Shown piece after piece: positions 25,876-34,845 of a DNA stretch of 64,000 nt. This DNA comes from Desulfohalovibrio reitneri (GTDB lineage Bacteria; Desulfobacterota; Desulfovibrionia; Desulfovibrionales; Desulfovibrionaceae): contig NZ_JOMJ01000003.1 in the NCBI RefSeq assembly GCF_000711295.1, forward strand, positions 633,001 through 697,000, given 5' to 3'. The notes beneath the pieces were generated by a model, which searched no databases, was not told the origin of the DNA, and saw nothing but the letters and a program-made list of their open reading frames with translations. A program made the position numbers and the translations under genes. Positions within the stretch are counted from its first letter, which is position 1, and each line of letters begins with the position of its first letter.

Positions 25876-25920
25876 GCGAAGAAGCCCCGGCGCATGCAGC
25901 ATGCGCCGGGGCTTCTTCGC
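25876..25920. terminator. 22-bp perfect palindrome between convergent pdxA and TPR gene
   Basis: Two 22-nt arms (GCGAAGAAGCCCCGGCGCATGC and its complement) are separated by one base. It probably ends transcription in both directions. No separate U-run follows on either strand; the only T-rich part is TTCTTC inside the stem. Confidence 0.75.
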
Positions 25921-25945
25921 TTGGCCTGGATGCGGGACCGAGAGG

Positions 25946-26749
25946 CTAGTTGCCCAGCTTCTTGTGGGCGAACTGCAACATCTTTTTGGCCTGGGTGAAC
26001 TCAGGGTTGAGTTTCAACGCCCGCTTGGCCATGTCGGCCATTTCGTGCCATTTCTGCCAGTCGTAGTAGAGGCGGCCGATGTTGAAGTAGAGATACTCGT
26101 CGTGCTTGCAGCATTCGAGCGCCTTGCGGTAGTAGCGCTCGGCCGTGTCGAAATCCTTCATCTTGCGCAGGACGATGCCGATGCGGTTGTACAGATGCAC
26201 CGCCTCGGGGTCGTTGCGCAGGGCTTCGTCCAGGTAGTCGAAGGCCTCTTGGTAGAGCCCGGCCTGGAGGAAGCGGTCGGCGATGTCCGCCTTGAGGTCG
26301 GTGTCGTCCTTGAAATCGCGGACGAGATCGTCGGCCAGCTTTTTGGCCTCGTCGTGCTTGCCCGCGTCCAGGTTGGCCTGGACCTTTTCCACACCTTCCT
26401 TCTTGCGCTGCTCCATCATGGCCAGAAGGCCTTGGGCCTCCTCGGTGGTGGAGGCCTGCAACTCTTTCATGACCTCGCCCATCTGGCGGTAGAGCTGCTT
26501 TTCCTTGCCCGGCTCGTACTCCAGCTTGAGGGGATAGGCCTGCTTGAAATTGGGGTCCTGGGTGAGCTGGTAGATGGCCTGCTCGATGAGATCGGAGAAC
26601 TCCGACCGCTCCGACTTCATGAGCTGGGAGGTGAGGATGATGCGCAGGGCCTCATACAGCGCCTGGGCCGCGGGCAGGGTCTTCTGCTGCTTGAGGTGCG
26701 AATGGATTCGCGAGATGTGGCTGCGGGCCTTGGTCAGCTCTGCGGACAT
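25946..26749 (-). CDS. tetratricopeptide repeat protein
   Basis: 267 residues with no signal peptide, so probably cytoplasmic. Residues about 1-60 form a helical segment (KARSHISRIHSHLKQQK); from about 130 on there are at least four TPR-like helical pairs, for example AEDRFLQAGLYQEAFDYLDEAL-type and DFDTAERYYRKALECC. It is likely a scaffold for protein contacts. It lies 40 nt downstream of carA on the same strand but shows no evident metabolic link to it. Function not recognised beyond the repeat. Confidence 0.8.
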   Translation of the reverse strand: MSAELTKARSHISRIHSHLKQQKTLPAAQALYEALRIILTSQLMKSERSEFSDLIEQAIYQLTQDPNFKQAYPLKLEYEPGKEKQLYRQMGEVMKELQASTTEEAQGLLAMMEQRKKEGVEKVQANLDAGKHDEAKKLADDLVRDFKDDTDLKADIADRFLQAGLYQEAFDYLDEALRNDPEAVHLYNRIGIVLRKMKDFDTAERYYRKALECCKHDEYLYFNIGRLYYDWQKWHEMADMAKRALKLNPEFTQAKKMLQFAHKKLGN

Positions 26750-26789
26750 GCAACCCCCTTGGTTGGCCGGACTCTACATGTTCGGTCGG

Positions 26790-27920
26790 CTATTTTCCAG
26801 TAGCCTCGCGGACCAGCCTGCGGAAGCGGCCGAAGAAGAACCGGCTGTCGTGCGGACCTGGGCCCGCTTCCGGATGATACTGCAGGGTGATGACGGGCAG
26901 TTTCTTGTGGCGGAATCCTTCCAATGTGCCGTCGTTGAGGTTGCGGTGGGTGGTTTCCAGAAAGTCCAGCCCGTCGATGTTCACCACGAACCCGTGGTTT
27001 TGGGAGGAGATTTCGATGCGCCCCGTTTCCAGGTCCTTGACAGGGTGATTGCAGCCGTGGTGGCCGAACTTCAGCTTGGACGTGGTGCCGCCGAAGGCGC
27101 TGCCCAAAAGCTGATGCCCCAGGCAGATGCCGCCGGTGGGGTAGGCCTCGGTCAGGGGAAGGATGTTCTCGATGACTTGCGGCAGCGCGGCCGGGTCGCC
27201 GGGTCCGGGGGAGAGGAATACCGCGTCCGGGGCCAGGGCGTCCACCTTGTCCTTGTCGTAGGAGGAGGGGACCATGAGCATGTCGAAGCCCTGGGCGGCC
27301 ATGAGGCGGAGGATGTTCCACTTCACCCCGAAGTCGAAGATAACCAGCCTTGGACCGGGGCCGGGCCAGTCGTAGGAGCCGTTGGCGTTCAGCTCCACTT
27401 CCACGGGGCGGCCGTCACGCCAGGCGTAGGGGGTTTGCGGCGTAACCTTTTCGGCCAGGTTGAGGCCTTCCATGGAGGGAATTTCCCTGGCCCGGGCGGA
27501 GAGGATCGCCGGGTCGGGCTCTCGGGTGGAAAGGATACCGCGCATGGCGCCGTTGAGGCGCAGGTGACGGGTCAGGGCGCGGGTGTCTATGCCTTCAACG
27601 CCCATGACCCCCGCGTCGCGCAGGTAGTCGGGAAGGGTGCTGGTGGCCCGCCAGTTGGAGGGCTCGCGGCAGCATTCCTTGACCAGGAAGGCCTCCACCC
27701 GGATGCGGCCGGACTCCACGTCGTCGAGGTTGACGCCGTAGTTCCCCTGGTGGGGGTAGGTCATGCAGACCATTTGCCCCACGTAGGAGGGATCGGTGAG
27801 CACTTCCTGGTAGCCGGACATGCCGGTGTTGAAGATGGCCTCGCCGGAGGTCTCCCCCTCGCCGGTGAAAGAGCGGCCGCGGAACCAGGTTCCGTCCTCA
27901 AGGGCCAGGATCGCTTCCAT
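26790..27920 (-). CDS. carA: carbamoyl-phosphate synthase small subunit (glutaminase)
   Basis: 376 residues. The N-terminal CPSase small-chain domain ([30 protein letters not shown]) is followed by a class I glutamine amidotransferase domain with nucleophile C266 ([10 protein letters not shown]) and the His/Glu pair in [12 protein letters not shown]. It supplies ammonia to CarB for pyrimidine and arginine synthesis; carB is not in the window. Its start codon overlaps the kdsB stop by one base (TGATG). Confidence 0.96.
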   Translation of the reverse strand: MEAILALEDGTWFRGRSFTGEGETSGEAIFNTGMSGYQEVLTDPSYVGQMVCMTYPHQGNYGVNLDDVESGRIRVEAFLVKECCREPSNWRATSTLPDYLRDAGVMGVEGIDTRALTRHLRLNGAMRGILSTREPDPAILSARAREIPSMEGLNLAEKVTPQTPYAWRDGRPVEVELNANGSYDWPGPGPRLVIFDFGVKWNILRLMAAQGFDMLMVPSSYDKDKVDALAPDAVFLSPGPGDPAALPQVIENILPLTEAYPTGGICLGHQLLGSAFGGTTSKLKFGHHGCNHPVKDLETGRIEISSQNHGFVVNIDGLDFLETTHRNLNDGTLEGFRHKKLPVITLQYHPEAGPGPHDSRFFFGRFRRLVREATGK

Positions 27921-28663
27921 CAGATCGACTCCGAGATGAGGCGGCGGACCACGTCCAGGTCTTCGGGCCGGTCCACGCCTCGGCTTGTGTGTCGCGTGGG
28001 CACCACGCGGATGGGAATGCCGTTCTCCAGAAAACGAAGCTGCTCCAGCCGCTCCTTCCTCTCCAGATAGCTGGGCGGCAGGGCGGTGAAGCGCGCCAGG
28101 GCCGGGAGGCGGTAGGCGTACATGCCCACATGCCCCCAGTAGATTTCCTCACCCCCGTCGCGGTGGTGGGGGATGGGCTGGCGGGAAAAATACATCGCGT
28201 CCCCCGAGGCTGTCCAGACGACCTTGACCTGATCCGGGCACTTGGCGCGCTCCGGGTCGACCCGGTGGGCCAGGGTGGTGACCCGCACCTTCGGATCCGC
28301 GAACGGAGCTACCAGTTCGGAGATCATGGCCGGGTTCAGAGCCGGTTCGTCTCCCTGCACGTTGACCACCACGGTTTCCTCGGGAAGCCCCAGCAGACCG
28401 GCCGCCTCCTGGATGCGGTCGGTGCCCGAGGCGTGGTCCGGGGAAGTCATGACGGCCTCCACGCCGTGTTCGGACGCTGCGGCCATGATGCGCTCGTCGT
28501 CCGTGGCCACCACTACCCTGGACAGTTCCGGCGCCCGCGCGGCGCGATCGGCCACGTGCCAGAACATGGGGCGTCCCAGGATGTCCGCCAGTGGCTTGCC
28601 TGGGAACCGGGACGACGCGAAACGGGCGGGCACCACGGCCACGCAGGGAACGGAAGGCTTCAT
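27920..28663 (-). CDS. kdsB: 3-deoxy-manno-octulosonate cytidylyltransferase
   Basis: 247 residues. The nucleotidyltransferase signature [15 protein letters not shown] opens the protein; QGDEPALNP and the Asp-rich metal site [10 protein letters not shown] close it. It activates Kdo as CMP-Kdo for LPS inner-core synthesis. waaA, which uses CMP-Kdo, lies 15 nt upstream, so donor and transferase are co-expressed. Confidence 0.95.
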   Translation of the reverse strand: MKPSVPCVAVVPARFASSRFPGKPLADILGRPMFWHVADRAARAPELSRVVVATDDERIMAAASEHGVEAVMTSPDHASGTDRIQEAAGLLGLPEETVVVNVQGDEPALNPAMISELVAPFADPKVRVTTLAHRVDPERAKCPDQVKVVWTASGDAMYFSRQPIPHHRDGGEEIYWGHVGMYAYRLPALARFTALPPSYLERKERLEQLRFLENGIPIRVVPTRHTSRGVDRPEDLDVVRRLISESI

Positions 28664-28678
28664 GGCTGGAGGTCGCCT

Positions 28679-29947
28679 TTACGTCATATCCCGCTTGCGC
28701 GCAACCGTATCCAGACGGGACATGATCCGGGCGGCGGCTTGTCGCGCCCCGCCCCTGCGTGCGTCCACGTATTCGGCGAAGTCCCGGCGGATTTCTTCCT
28801 TGGGGGGAGGGGAGTGGAGGGCGGCGGCCATCTCCCTGCCCAACTCTTCGCCGTCGGACACCCGGCGCGCCAGCCCATCGCGGAAAAGCTCCTCGCCCAC
28901 CCAGGCGAAGTTGCTCCAGTGAGGGCCGATGTGGGGAACAACCCCGGCGGCCAGGGGCTCCAGGAAGTTCTGCCCCCCCTTAGGAATCAGGCTGCCGCCC
29001 ACGAAAGCGGTGCTGGACAGATGGTAGGCGTGGCCCAGTTGGCCGAAGACGTCCCAGAGGATGATCTCGCCGGGACCGGCAGGACCATGCATTTCCGAGC
29101 GCAGGCGCACCGGCATCCCGGCCAGGACCCGCAGCCAGCTTTGCGGGTGGCGGCCGTGCACGTGGCGGGGGAACACTCCGGCCACCGCGAGCGGATGTTC
29201 GGCCAGCAGTATCTCCAGGGCGCGGCGCAACTGGGGCGCTTCCGCCGAACGCGCGGAACCGATGACCGCCAGAGGGGTGTCAGCGGGGACGGCGTCGGCC
29301 GCCTTGTTGGGGGAAGGCGGGGAGGAGGTGTCCAGCCGATCGAACTTGATGTTGGGCATGGTCTCCACGTCCGCGTCTGGAAAAAGGGCGCGGTAGCGGG
29401 CGGCGTCCGCCTCGGAGATGGCCAGCACCGCGTCCGGGCCGATGTCCGCCAGCAAACCTTTGGCCAGGGAGTAGTGGGAGAGGCTGCGCGGCGACATGCG
29501 GGCGTTGACCGAGAGCACAGGCGTTCCCCGCGTCTTGGCCGAGGCCAGAAGTCCCGGCCACAATTCGGTCTCCAGCAGGACCACCGCCCCCGGGTCGATC
29601 ATCTTCAAGGCCCGGGCCATGAGATCCGGGCTGTCGAAGGGGCAGTAGGCCGGAGTGAGGCCGTACTCCGCCCCCAAATCGGCCAGGATGTCGTATCCCT
29701 GACGGGTGTTGGTGGTGCAGAGCAGGGGGCCGACGCCGCCTTCGAAGAGAGCGCGGGCCAGTTCCAGGGCCAGGTAGGCCTCTCCGGCGGAGGCGGCTTG
29801 GAGCCAGATCCGGGCGGCGGGCAGGGGGGGTTGTAGCAGCCGCTGGGAAAGTCCGTCCCGCAGGCGGGGGCTGCTTCGCCGCAGGACTGGAATGGCCAGC
29901 CTCCGTTGTACGAGCTGGTAGATTCCCAGCGCCGTGGAGGTATTCAC
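28679..29947 (-). CDS. waaA: 3-deoxy-D-manno-octulosonic acid (Kdo) transferase
   Basis: 422 residues, GT30. Family marks are WLQAASAGEAYLALELARAL near the N-terminus, LLETELWPGLL in the middle, and GGSLIPKGGQNFLEPLAAGV in the C-terminal nucleotide domain. The usual N-terminal anchor helix is weak here (IYQLVQRRLAIPVL). It adds one or two Kdo residues to lipid IVA at the inner membrane; the number cannot be read. It overlaps ddl by 4 nt and is followed by kdsB. Confidence 0.93.
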   Translation of the reverse strand: MNTSTALGIYQLVQRRLAIPVLRRSSPRLRDGLSQRLLQPPLPAARIWLQAASAGEAYLALELARALFEGGVGPLLCTTNTRQGYDILADLGAEYGLTPAYCPFDSPDLMARALKMIDPGAVVLLETELWPGLLASAKTRGTPVLSVNARMSPRSLSHYSLAKGLLADIGPDAVLAISEADAARYRALFPDADVETMPNIKFDRLDTSSPPSPNKAADAVPADTPLAVIGSARSAEAPQLRRALEILLAEHPLAVAGVFPRHVHGRHPQSWLRVLAGMPVRLRSEMHGPAGPGEIILWDVFGQLGHAYHLSSTAFVGGSLIPKGGQNFLEPLAAGVVPHIGPHWSNFAWVGEELFRDGLARRVSDGEELGREMAAALHSPPPKEEIRRDFAEYVDARRGGARQAAARIMSRLDTVARKRDMT

Positions 29948-30855
29948 CGTCCCCGTTCCTCCAGGCCCAGCTCAATGAGCCGCTCCACCAGGGACTCGAA
30001 GTCCATGCCCGCCTCCGCTGCGGATTGCGGCACCAGGGAGGTGCCGGTCATGCCGGGCAGGGTGTTGGTCTCCAGCAGCAAGGGGCCTTCATCGGTGACG
30101 ATGAAGTCCGATCGTGAGTAGCCCGAGCAGCCGAGGGCGCGGTGGGCGGCCAGGGCCAGCTCACGCAATCTGCTTTCGAGTTGCCCGTCAATGGGCGCGG
30201 GGCAAAGCTCTTCGGCTCCGCCCGCCTCGTATTTGCTCTGGTAGTCGAAGAATTCCCCTGAACGCAGCGGCCGGATGAGGATGCAGGGCAATGCCTCGTC
30301 GCCCACCACCGCGCAGGTCAGCTCGTCACCCTTGGCTTCGGCCTCCCATAGCACTTCAACGCCCTGGGTAAGCAGGGAGCGTGTGGCGGCGGCCAGGGCT
30401 TCCGGGCAGTCCGCGCGGGACATGCCCAGGGACGATCCGCCGTTGTTGGGCTTGAGAAAGACCGGGAAACCCAGTCCGGGGTCCGGGGCAGTGCCAGGGT
30501 CCTCGGCCACCAGCCGCCAGTCCGGGGTGGGCAGACCGGCCTTGCGGTAGAGTTGTTTGGCCGCGGCCTTGTGCAGGGCCAGAAAGGAGGCCGCCGGGCC
30601 GGAACCCTGGTAGGGCGTGCCCGAAGCGTCCAGCATGGCCTGGATGAGTCCGTCCTCGCCCGGCGCGCCGTGCAGGTTGAGAAAGGCGAAGTCGTGCTGC
30701 CCGGCCTGGAAGATTAGCTCGTCGAACTCGCTGCTGGGGTCCAGGCGGCGCACCTCGTGGCCCAGGTCCGTGAGGGCGGACTCAATTCGCTCCGCCCCGG
30801 ACAGGGACACGGCCCGCTCATTCGACCAGCCGCCCGCAATCAAAAGGATACGCAT
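29944..30855 (-). CDS. ddl: D-alanine--D-alanine ligase
   Basis: 303 residues, ATP-grasp fold. The N-terminal GG-x-S-x-E-R motif reads GGWSNERAVS, FLNLHGAPGEDG is the substrate region, KPNNGGSSLGM the ATP-grasp loop, and LETNTLPGMT the metal/phosphate site (usually LEVNTxPG or LEINTxPG). It makes the D-Ala-D-Ala dipeptide for peptidoglycan. The first 38 nt overlap the end of the HD-domain gene, an unusually long overlap; the MRILLIAGG start is well conserved, so I keep it. Confidence 0.93.
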   Translation of the reverse strand: MRILLIAGGWSNERAVSLSGAERIESALTDLGHEVRRLDPSSEFDELIFQAGQHDFAFLNLHGAPGEDGLIQAMLDASGTPYQGSGPAASFLALHKAAAKQLYRKAGLPTPDWRLVAEDPGTAPDPGLGFPVFLKPNNGGSSLGMSRADCPEALAAATRSLLTQGVEVLWEAEAKGDELTCAVVGDEALPCILIRPLRSGEFFDYQSKYEAGGAEELCPAPIDGQLESRLRELALAAHRALGCSGYSRSDFIVTDEGPLLLETNTLPGMTGTSLVPQSAAEAGMDFESLVERLIELGLEERGR

Positions 30856-31510
30856 GCAAATCCCGGCCGACCAACTCGCTCAGGCCGCGTTCGACCTCGT
30901 GGGCCTGGAGGGTGGTCCAGCGTATTTTTTTCTGAATTTCAGGTGTTTGCCCGTAACGCTCCAGAAGGTCGTCGAAGCGCGTGTCAATGGATACCAGCCG
31001 GTCGTGCTTGGCCCGCTTGTCCGCGTAGAGCACGCATAGCGGAACCAGGTAGCGCTTGAAGTCAAGCTCGTATGGCCAGTAGACGTGGTGTACGATACCC
31101 TGCGCCAGCACCGGGTTGCCTGTCAGTTCCATCACCCAGGCCCCGCCGATCTGTGAGTGGGAGCCGCCGTACAGGATGGTATAGTGCTTGGCGATGTCGT
31201 GCAGCAGGGCCGAGGCGAGGGCAGCGGGGATGTCAGCGTCCTCCACGCCCGCGACGCGCGCCATGTCGGCAACCTGGGAGGCCACGGCAGCCACCACCCG
31301 GCTGTGGCGGCGGATGTGGCCGGGCATCATGAACCGGTCCCACAGGGACTCGCATTCCGTCACGCTGGGCGAGCGGGGAGGCCGGGACATGGGGCCCGTG
31401 GTCAGGGCCGGGCGTAGCGGCAAGGGGCTCTCCCCGCGCGGACGCCCGGACTGGGCGCAGGTGTCGCGGCCGGGGCCGGTTTGTTCCAGGGGTTTGCGCG
31501 TTTCGCTCAT
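30818..31510 (-). CDS. HD-domain phosphohydrolase
   Basis: 230 residues from ATG 31510, with GGAG 9 nt upstream. The first ~45 residues look disordered and Pro/Arg-rich. An HD domain follows: HSRVVAAVASQVADMA then LLHDIAKHYTI, with a further HH in IVHHVYWPYELD. It probably hydrolyses a phosphate ester of a nucleotide or related compound; the substrate is not readable. Similar HD proteins are often annotated as YqeK-like or HDIG proteins. It leads the minus-strand run HD-ddl-waaA-kdsB-carA. Confidence 0.82.
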   Translation of the reverse strand: MSETRKPLEQTGPGRDTCAQSGRPRGESPLPLRPALTTGPMSRPPRSPSVTECESLWDRFMMPGHIRRHSRVVAAVASQVADMARVAGVEDADIPAALASALLHDIAKHYTILYGGSHSQIGGAWVMELTGNPVLAQGIVHHVYWPYELDFKRYLVPLCVLYADKRAKHDRLVSIDTRFDDLLERYGQTPEIQKKIRWTTLQAHEVERGLSELVGRDLHAYPFDCGRLVE

Positions 31511-31560
31511 TTCTTAACTCCAATCTAAGGCTACCTCCTTTGAAGCCGATTGGCTACGTG

Positions 31561-31589
31561 TTGACACGAGGGGGGCGGGGGTCTAGCAA
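31561..31589 (+). promoter_or_regulatory. putative sigma-70 promoter for hypDE
   Basis: A perfect TTGACA at 31561 is followed after 17 nt by TAGCAA at 31584, a weak -10. Transcription would begin near 31596, about 40 nt before the hypD start. Confidence 0.5.
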
Positions 31590-31634
31590 AGCAGGGGCTT
31601 TCCGACCAAAACCTCCACACATGGAGCGTTGCCA

Positions 31635-32729
31635 GTGGATCTGTTCTCCGATTTCCGCGATCCTGAACTCTGCCGCTCGCTACTGGAGCAGGCGCGCGAG
31701 GCGTGCGCCGACGGCCTGCGCTTCATGGAGGTCTGCGGCACCCATACCGTCTCCATATTCCAAAGCGGCTTGCATTCCCTCCTGCCCGATGGAGTGGTGC
31801 ACCTCACCGGTCCGGGCTGCCCGGTCTGCGTGACCCATGAGTCAGAGGTGGCCGCCTATCTCCAGGCTGCGGGGATGGACGGCGTCATCCTGGCTACCTT
31901 CGGCGATTTGATGAAGGTTCCCGGCCCGGGCGGGGCCTCCCTCAAGTCCGCCCAGGCGGAAGGGGCGAGGGTAAAAGTTGTCTATTCGCCCACCGACGCC
32001 CTGAAGCTGGCCTCGGATAATCCGGACGACACGGTGGTATTCATCGGCGTGGGCTTCGAGACAACCGCGCCGGGCATGGCCGCCACCGTGAAGATGGCTC
32101 GCGCCCAGGGGGTGGAAAATTTCAAGGTGCTGAGCTTCCACAAGCTGGTGCCGCCCGCCCTTCGAGCCCTGCTGGCCGGAGGCGAGGTGGATATCGACGC
32201 CTTCATCCTGCCGGGACACGTCTCCGCTGTCATCGGGGTGGAGCCCTACCGTTTTCTGGCCGACGAGTTCGGTGTCCCCTCCGTGGCGGCCGGATTCGAG
32301 CCCGCAGACATACTGCAGGGGCTGATCATGCTGGCCGGGATGCGCAAGGCGGGCAGGGCGGAAGTGGCCAACCAGTATACCCGGGTGGTGACCGAAACGG
32401 GCAACGCCAAGGCCCTGGCCCTCATGGACGAGGTGTTCGACTCGTCCGATGCCTTGTGGCGCGGCATCGGGGAAATTCCAGGCAGCGGCCTGCGCTTCGC
32501 CGACACATGGGCGGAGTTCGATGCCCTGGCCGCCCTGGGGCTGGAGTTGCCCGAGGCCAAGCCCCTGCCCGGCTGCCGCTGCGGCGAAGTGCTCAAGGGC
32601 CTCATCACCCCCGCGCAGTGCCCGCTGTTCAAGACCAAGTGCACCCCGGCCTCGCCGGTTGGACCCTGCATGGTCTCCAACGAGGGATCCTGCGCGGCCT
32701 ACTTCAAATACGACATGGAGGCTGCATGA
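31635..32729 (+). CDS. hypD: hydrogenase maturation factor HypD
   Basis: 364 residues. I choose GTG 31635 (MDLFSDFRDPEL) because GGAG at 31623-31626 is 8 nt away; the TTG at 31629 would be only 2 nt from it. HypD cysteine motifs are in place: GPGCPVC near residue 65, then CRCGEVLKGL, CPLFKTKC and GSCAAY in the C-terminal iron-sulfur region. HypD with HypC assembles the Fe(CN)2CO unit of [NiFe]-hydrogenases. Its stop overlaps the hypE start as ATGA. No hypA, B, C or F gene is in the window. Confidence 0.95.
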   Translation: MDLFSDFRDPELCRSLLEQAREACADGLRFMEVCGTHTVSIFQSGLHSLLPDGVVHLTGPGCPVCVTHESEVAAYLQAAGMDGVILATFGDLMKVPGPGGASLKSAQAEGARVKVVYSPTDALKLASDNPDDTVVFIGVGFETTAPGMAATVKMARAQGVENFKVLSFHKLVPPALRALLAGGEVDIDAFILPGHVSAVIGVEPYRFLADEFGVPSVAAGFEPADILQGLIMLAGMRKAGRAEVANQYTRVVTETGNAKALALMDEVFDSSDALWRGIGEIPGSGLRFADTWAEFDALAALGLELPEAKPLPGCRCGEVLKGLITPAQCPLFKTKCTPASPVGPCMVSNEGSCAAYFKYDMEAA

Positions 32730-33736
32730 CCAGGCCGGAGCGGGTCCTGCTGGACTATGGAAGCGGAGGCCTGGCCTCCCAGCGGCTGGTCAGCGAACTG
32801 TTCCTGGCGGCCTTCGACAACCCCGAGCTCTCCCGGCTCAACGACGCGGCCGTACTGGACATCTCCGGTCCGGTGGCCGTGAGCACGGACAGCTTCACCG
32901 TGGACCCCATCTTTTTTCCCGGCGGCGACATCGGCTCCCTGGCCGTGCACGGCACGGTCAACGACGTGGCCATGCTGGGGGCGGTGCCCAAATACTTGAC
33001 CTGCGGCTTCATCATCGAGGAAGGGCTGCCCATGGCCGACCTGGAGCGGGTTGTGGCCTCCATGGCCGCCGCCGCCAAACAGGCCGGGGTGGCCGTGGTC
33101 ACGGGCGACACCAAAGTTGTCCCGCGCGGGGCGGCGGACAAACTGTTCATCAATACCACCGGCATCGGTGAGATCGTGGCCCAGCCAGCGCCCTCGGCCG
33201 ACCTGGCCGCGTCCGGCGACGCCGTACTTGTCACTGGCACCATGGGCGATCACGGGCTGACCATCCTTGCCCAGCGGGAGGGGCTTGATTTCCAGGCCCA
33301 GGTCGAGAGCGATTCCGCCGCCCTCAATCATCTCATTCTTCGTCTCATCGAGGAGATTCCCCAGGTGCACGTGCTGCGCGACCCCACCCGGGGCGGGCTC
33401 GCCACCACCCTGGGAGAGATAGCCATCTCCTCCTCCATGGGCATTCTGGTTGAGGAAGCGGACATGCCGGTGCGCGAGGCCGTGCGCTCGGGCTGCTCCT
33501 TTCTTGGGCTGGATCCGCTGTATTTGGCCAACGAGGGCAAGTTCATCTGCATTCTGCCGGAAGAGCACGCCGACAAGGCGCTGGAAATCATGCGCGCCGA
33601 TCCCCTGGGGGCGGAAGCCAGGCGCATCGGCAGCGTGACGGAGGAGCACCCGGGCAAGGTGGTCATGCGCACGCCCATGGGCGGCAAAAGGCTTCTGGGC
33701 ATGCTGGAGGGTGAGCAGTTGCCCCGCATCTGTTGA
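32726..33736 (+). CDS. hypE: hydrogenase maturation factor HypE (carbamoyl dehydratase)
   Basis: 336 residues from ATG 32726, overlapping hypD by 4 nt. It is a PurM/AIR-synthetase-type ATPase: LLDYGSGGLASQRLVSELF, AVSTDSFTVDPIFFPGGDIG and the DPTRGGLATTL segment. The C-terminal PRIC ends in the cysteine that receives the carbamoyl group from HypF and converts it to thiocyanate for cyanide delivery to the hydrogenase iron. Followed by a terminator. Confidence 0.97.
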   Translation: MTRPERVLLDYGSGGLASQRLVSELFLAAFDNPELSRLNDAAVLDISGPVAVSTDSFTVDPIFFPGGDIGSLAVHGTVNDVAMLGAVPKYLTCGFIIEEGLPMADLERVVASMAAAAKQAGVAVVTGDTKVVPRGAADKLFINTTGIGEIVAQPAPSADLAASGDAVLVTGTMGDHGLTILAQREGLDFQAQVESDSAALNHLILRLIEEIPQVHVLRDPTRGGLATTLGEIAISSSMGILVEEADMPVREAVRSGCSFLGLDPLYLANEGKFICILPEEHADKALEIMRADPLGAEARRIGSVTEEHPGKVVMRTPMGGKRLLGMLEGEQLPRIC

Positions 33737-33757
33737 CGCCACGCGGCGCAATCCAAT

Positions 33758-33796
33758 GAAAAATACCCGCTCCGGATTCCGGGGCGGGTTTTTTGC
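33758..33796. terminator. bidirectional terminator between hypE and cheV
   Basis: A GC-rich stem (ACCCGCTCCGG / CCGGGGCGGGT, one mismatch) is flanked by AAAAA on the left and TTTTTT on the right, so it has a U-run for both hypE (plus) and cheV (minus). Confidence 0.88.
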
Positions 33797-33815
33797 GGCC
33801 GTGTGGCGCGGGGCT

Positions 33816-34817
33816 TCAGCGCTCTTGCAAGGGGCTGGTGCGCAGGTCCTCGCGCTTGAGTCCGAGGTTCTCCTCGATGAGTCCCTTGGCGCGGTGGGCC
33901 AGCTGGCCGACCTCCGGCTTTGATATCTGGTCGTCCGCCCCCACGGCCTCGCCCTTGTGGCGGAGCTTGTCGGTGATGAGGGAGGAGAAGAGGATGACCG
34001 GCAGCTTGGAAAGCACCGGGTCGTCCTTGATGCGCTTGGTCAGGTGGTGGCCGTCCATGGAGGGCATCTCGATGTCTGCGATGACCACTTGCAGATAGTC
34101 CGAGATGTCGCGCTCCTCTTCCTGGGCCCGTTGCTTGATGGCCTCCAGGCGATCCCAGCAGTCCTGGCCGTTGGTGGTGGCCTCCACGTCGAAGTTGGCC
34201 TTTTCCAGCAGGTCGCGCAGCATTTCGCGGATAAGCACCGAGTCGTCGGCGATGAGGGCACGGTAGCGTGCTCCCCAGTCGGCGTCCACCCCGGCGTCCA
34301 GGCGCAGGCCCAGGTTGGGGTTGAGTTCGGTGACGATCTTTTCCAGGTCCAGCAGAAAGACGATGCGGTCCTCAATGCGCACAACTCCGGTAATGGAGTC
34401 GGAGGAGAAGCGGGAAACATAGGCGTTGGGCGGCTCCACGTCCTCCCAGGAGACGCGGTGGATGCGGTTGACCCCGGAGACCATGAAGGCGGTCGTGACC
34501 TGGTTGAACTCGGTGACGATGACCTTGGGTGGCTCGCGCTCCTTGCGGTCCTTGCCCAACCACATGGACAGGTCCACCAAGGGGACCACATGCGAGCGAA
34601 GGTTGAAAGTGCCCAGGATGGAGGGATGGTGCACGTGGGGAAGCTTGGTGATTTTGGGCATACGGATGATTTCCAGTACTTTGGCAACGTTCACCCCGTA
34701 GTAGCCCTCGTAGTACTCCCCTTCGGCCTCCTTGTTCCGGCCTGGCTCGTCGATGAAGAACTCGACGATCTCGAGCTCGTTGGTGCCGGATTCCAGCAAT
34801 ATGTTCGTTTGGCTCAT
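33816..34817 (-). CDS. cheV: chemotaxis protein CheV (CheW-REC)
   Basis: 333 residues. A CheW-like domain (about 15-165; YYGVNVAKVLEII, HPSILGTFNLRSHVVPLVDL) is fused to a receiver domain (about 187-310) with phospho-acceptor Asp in VVIADIEMPSMDG. It couples chemoreceptors to CheA and can be tuned by phosphorylation. The end of the receiver has SKPEVGQLAHRAK, with the expected Lys. It is the last gene on the minus strand of the motility block, 28 nt after ispH. Confidence 0.95.
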   Translation of the reverse strand: MSQTNILLESGTNELEIVEFFIDEPGRNKEAEGEYYEGYYGVNVAKVLEIIRMPKITKLPHVHHPSILGTFNLRSHVVPLVDLSMWLGKDRKEREPPKVIVTEFNQVTTAFMVSGVNRIHRVSWEDVEPPNAYVSRFSSDSITGVVRIEDRIVFLLDLEKIVTELNPNLGLRLDAGVDADWGARYRALIADDSVLIREMLRDLLEKANFDVEATTNGQDCWDRLEAIKQRAQEEERDISDYLQVVIADIEMPSMDGHHLTKRIKDDPVLSKLPVILFSSLITDKLRHKGEAVGADDQISKPEVGQLAHRAKGLIEENLGLKREDLRTSPLQER

Positions 34818-34845
34818 GTTCGCTCCTGAACGGGGCGGGACGGAA

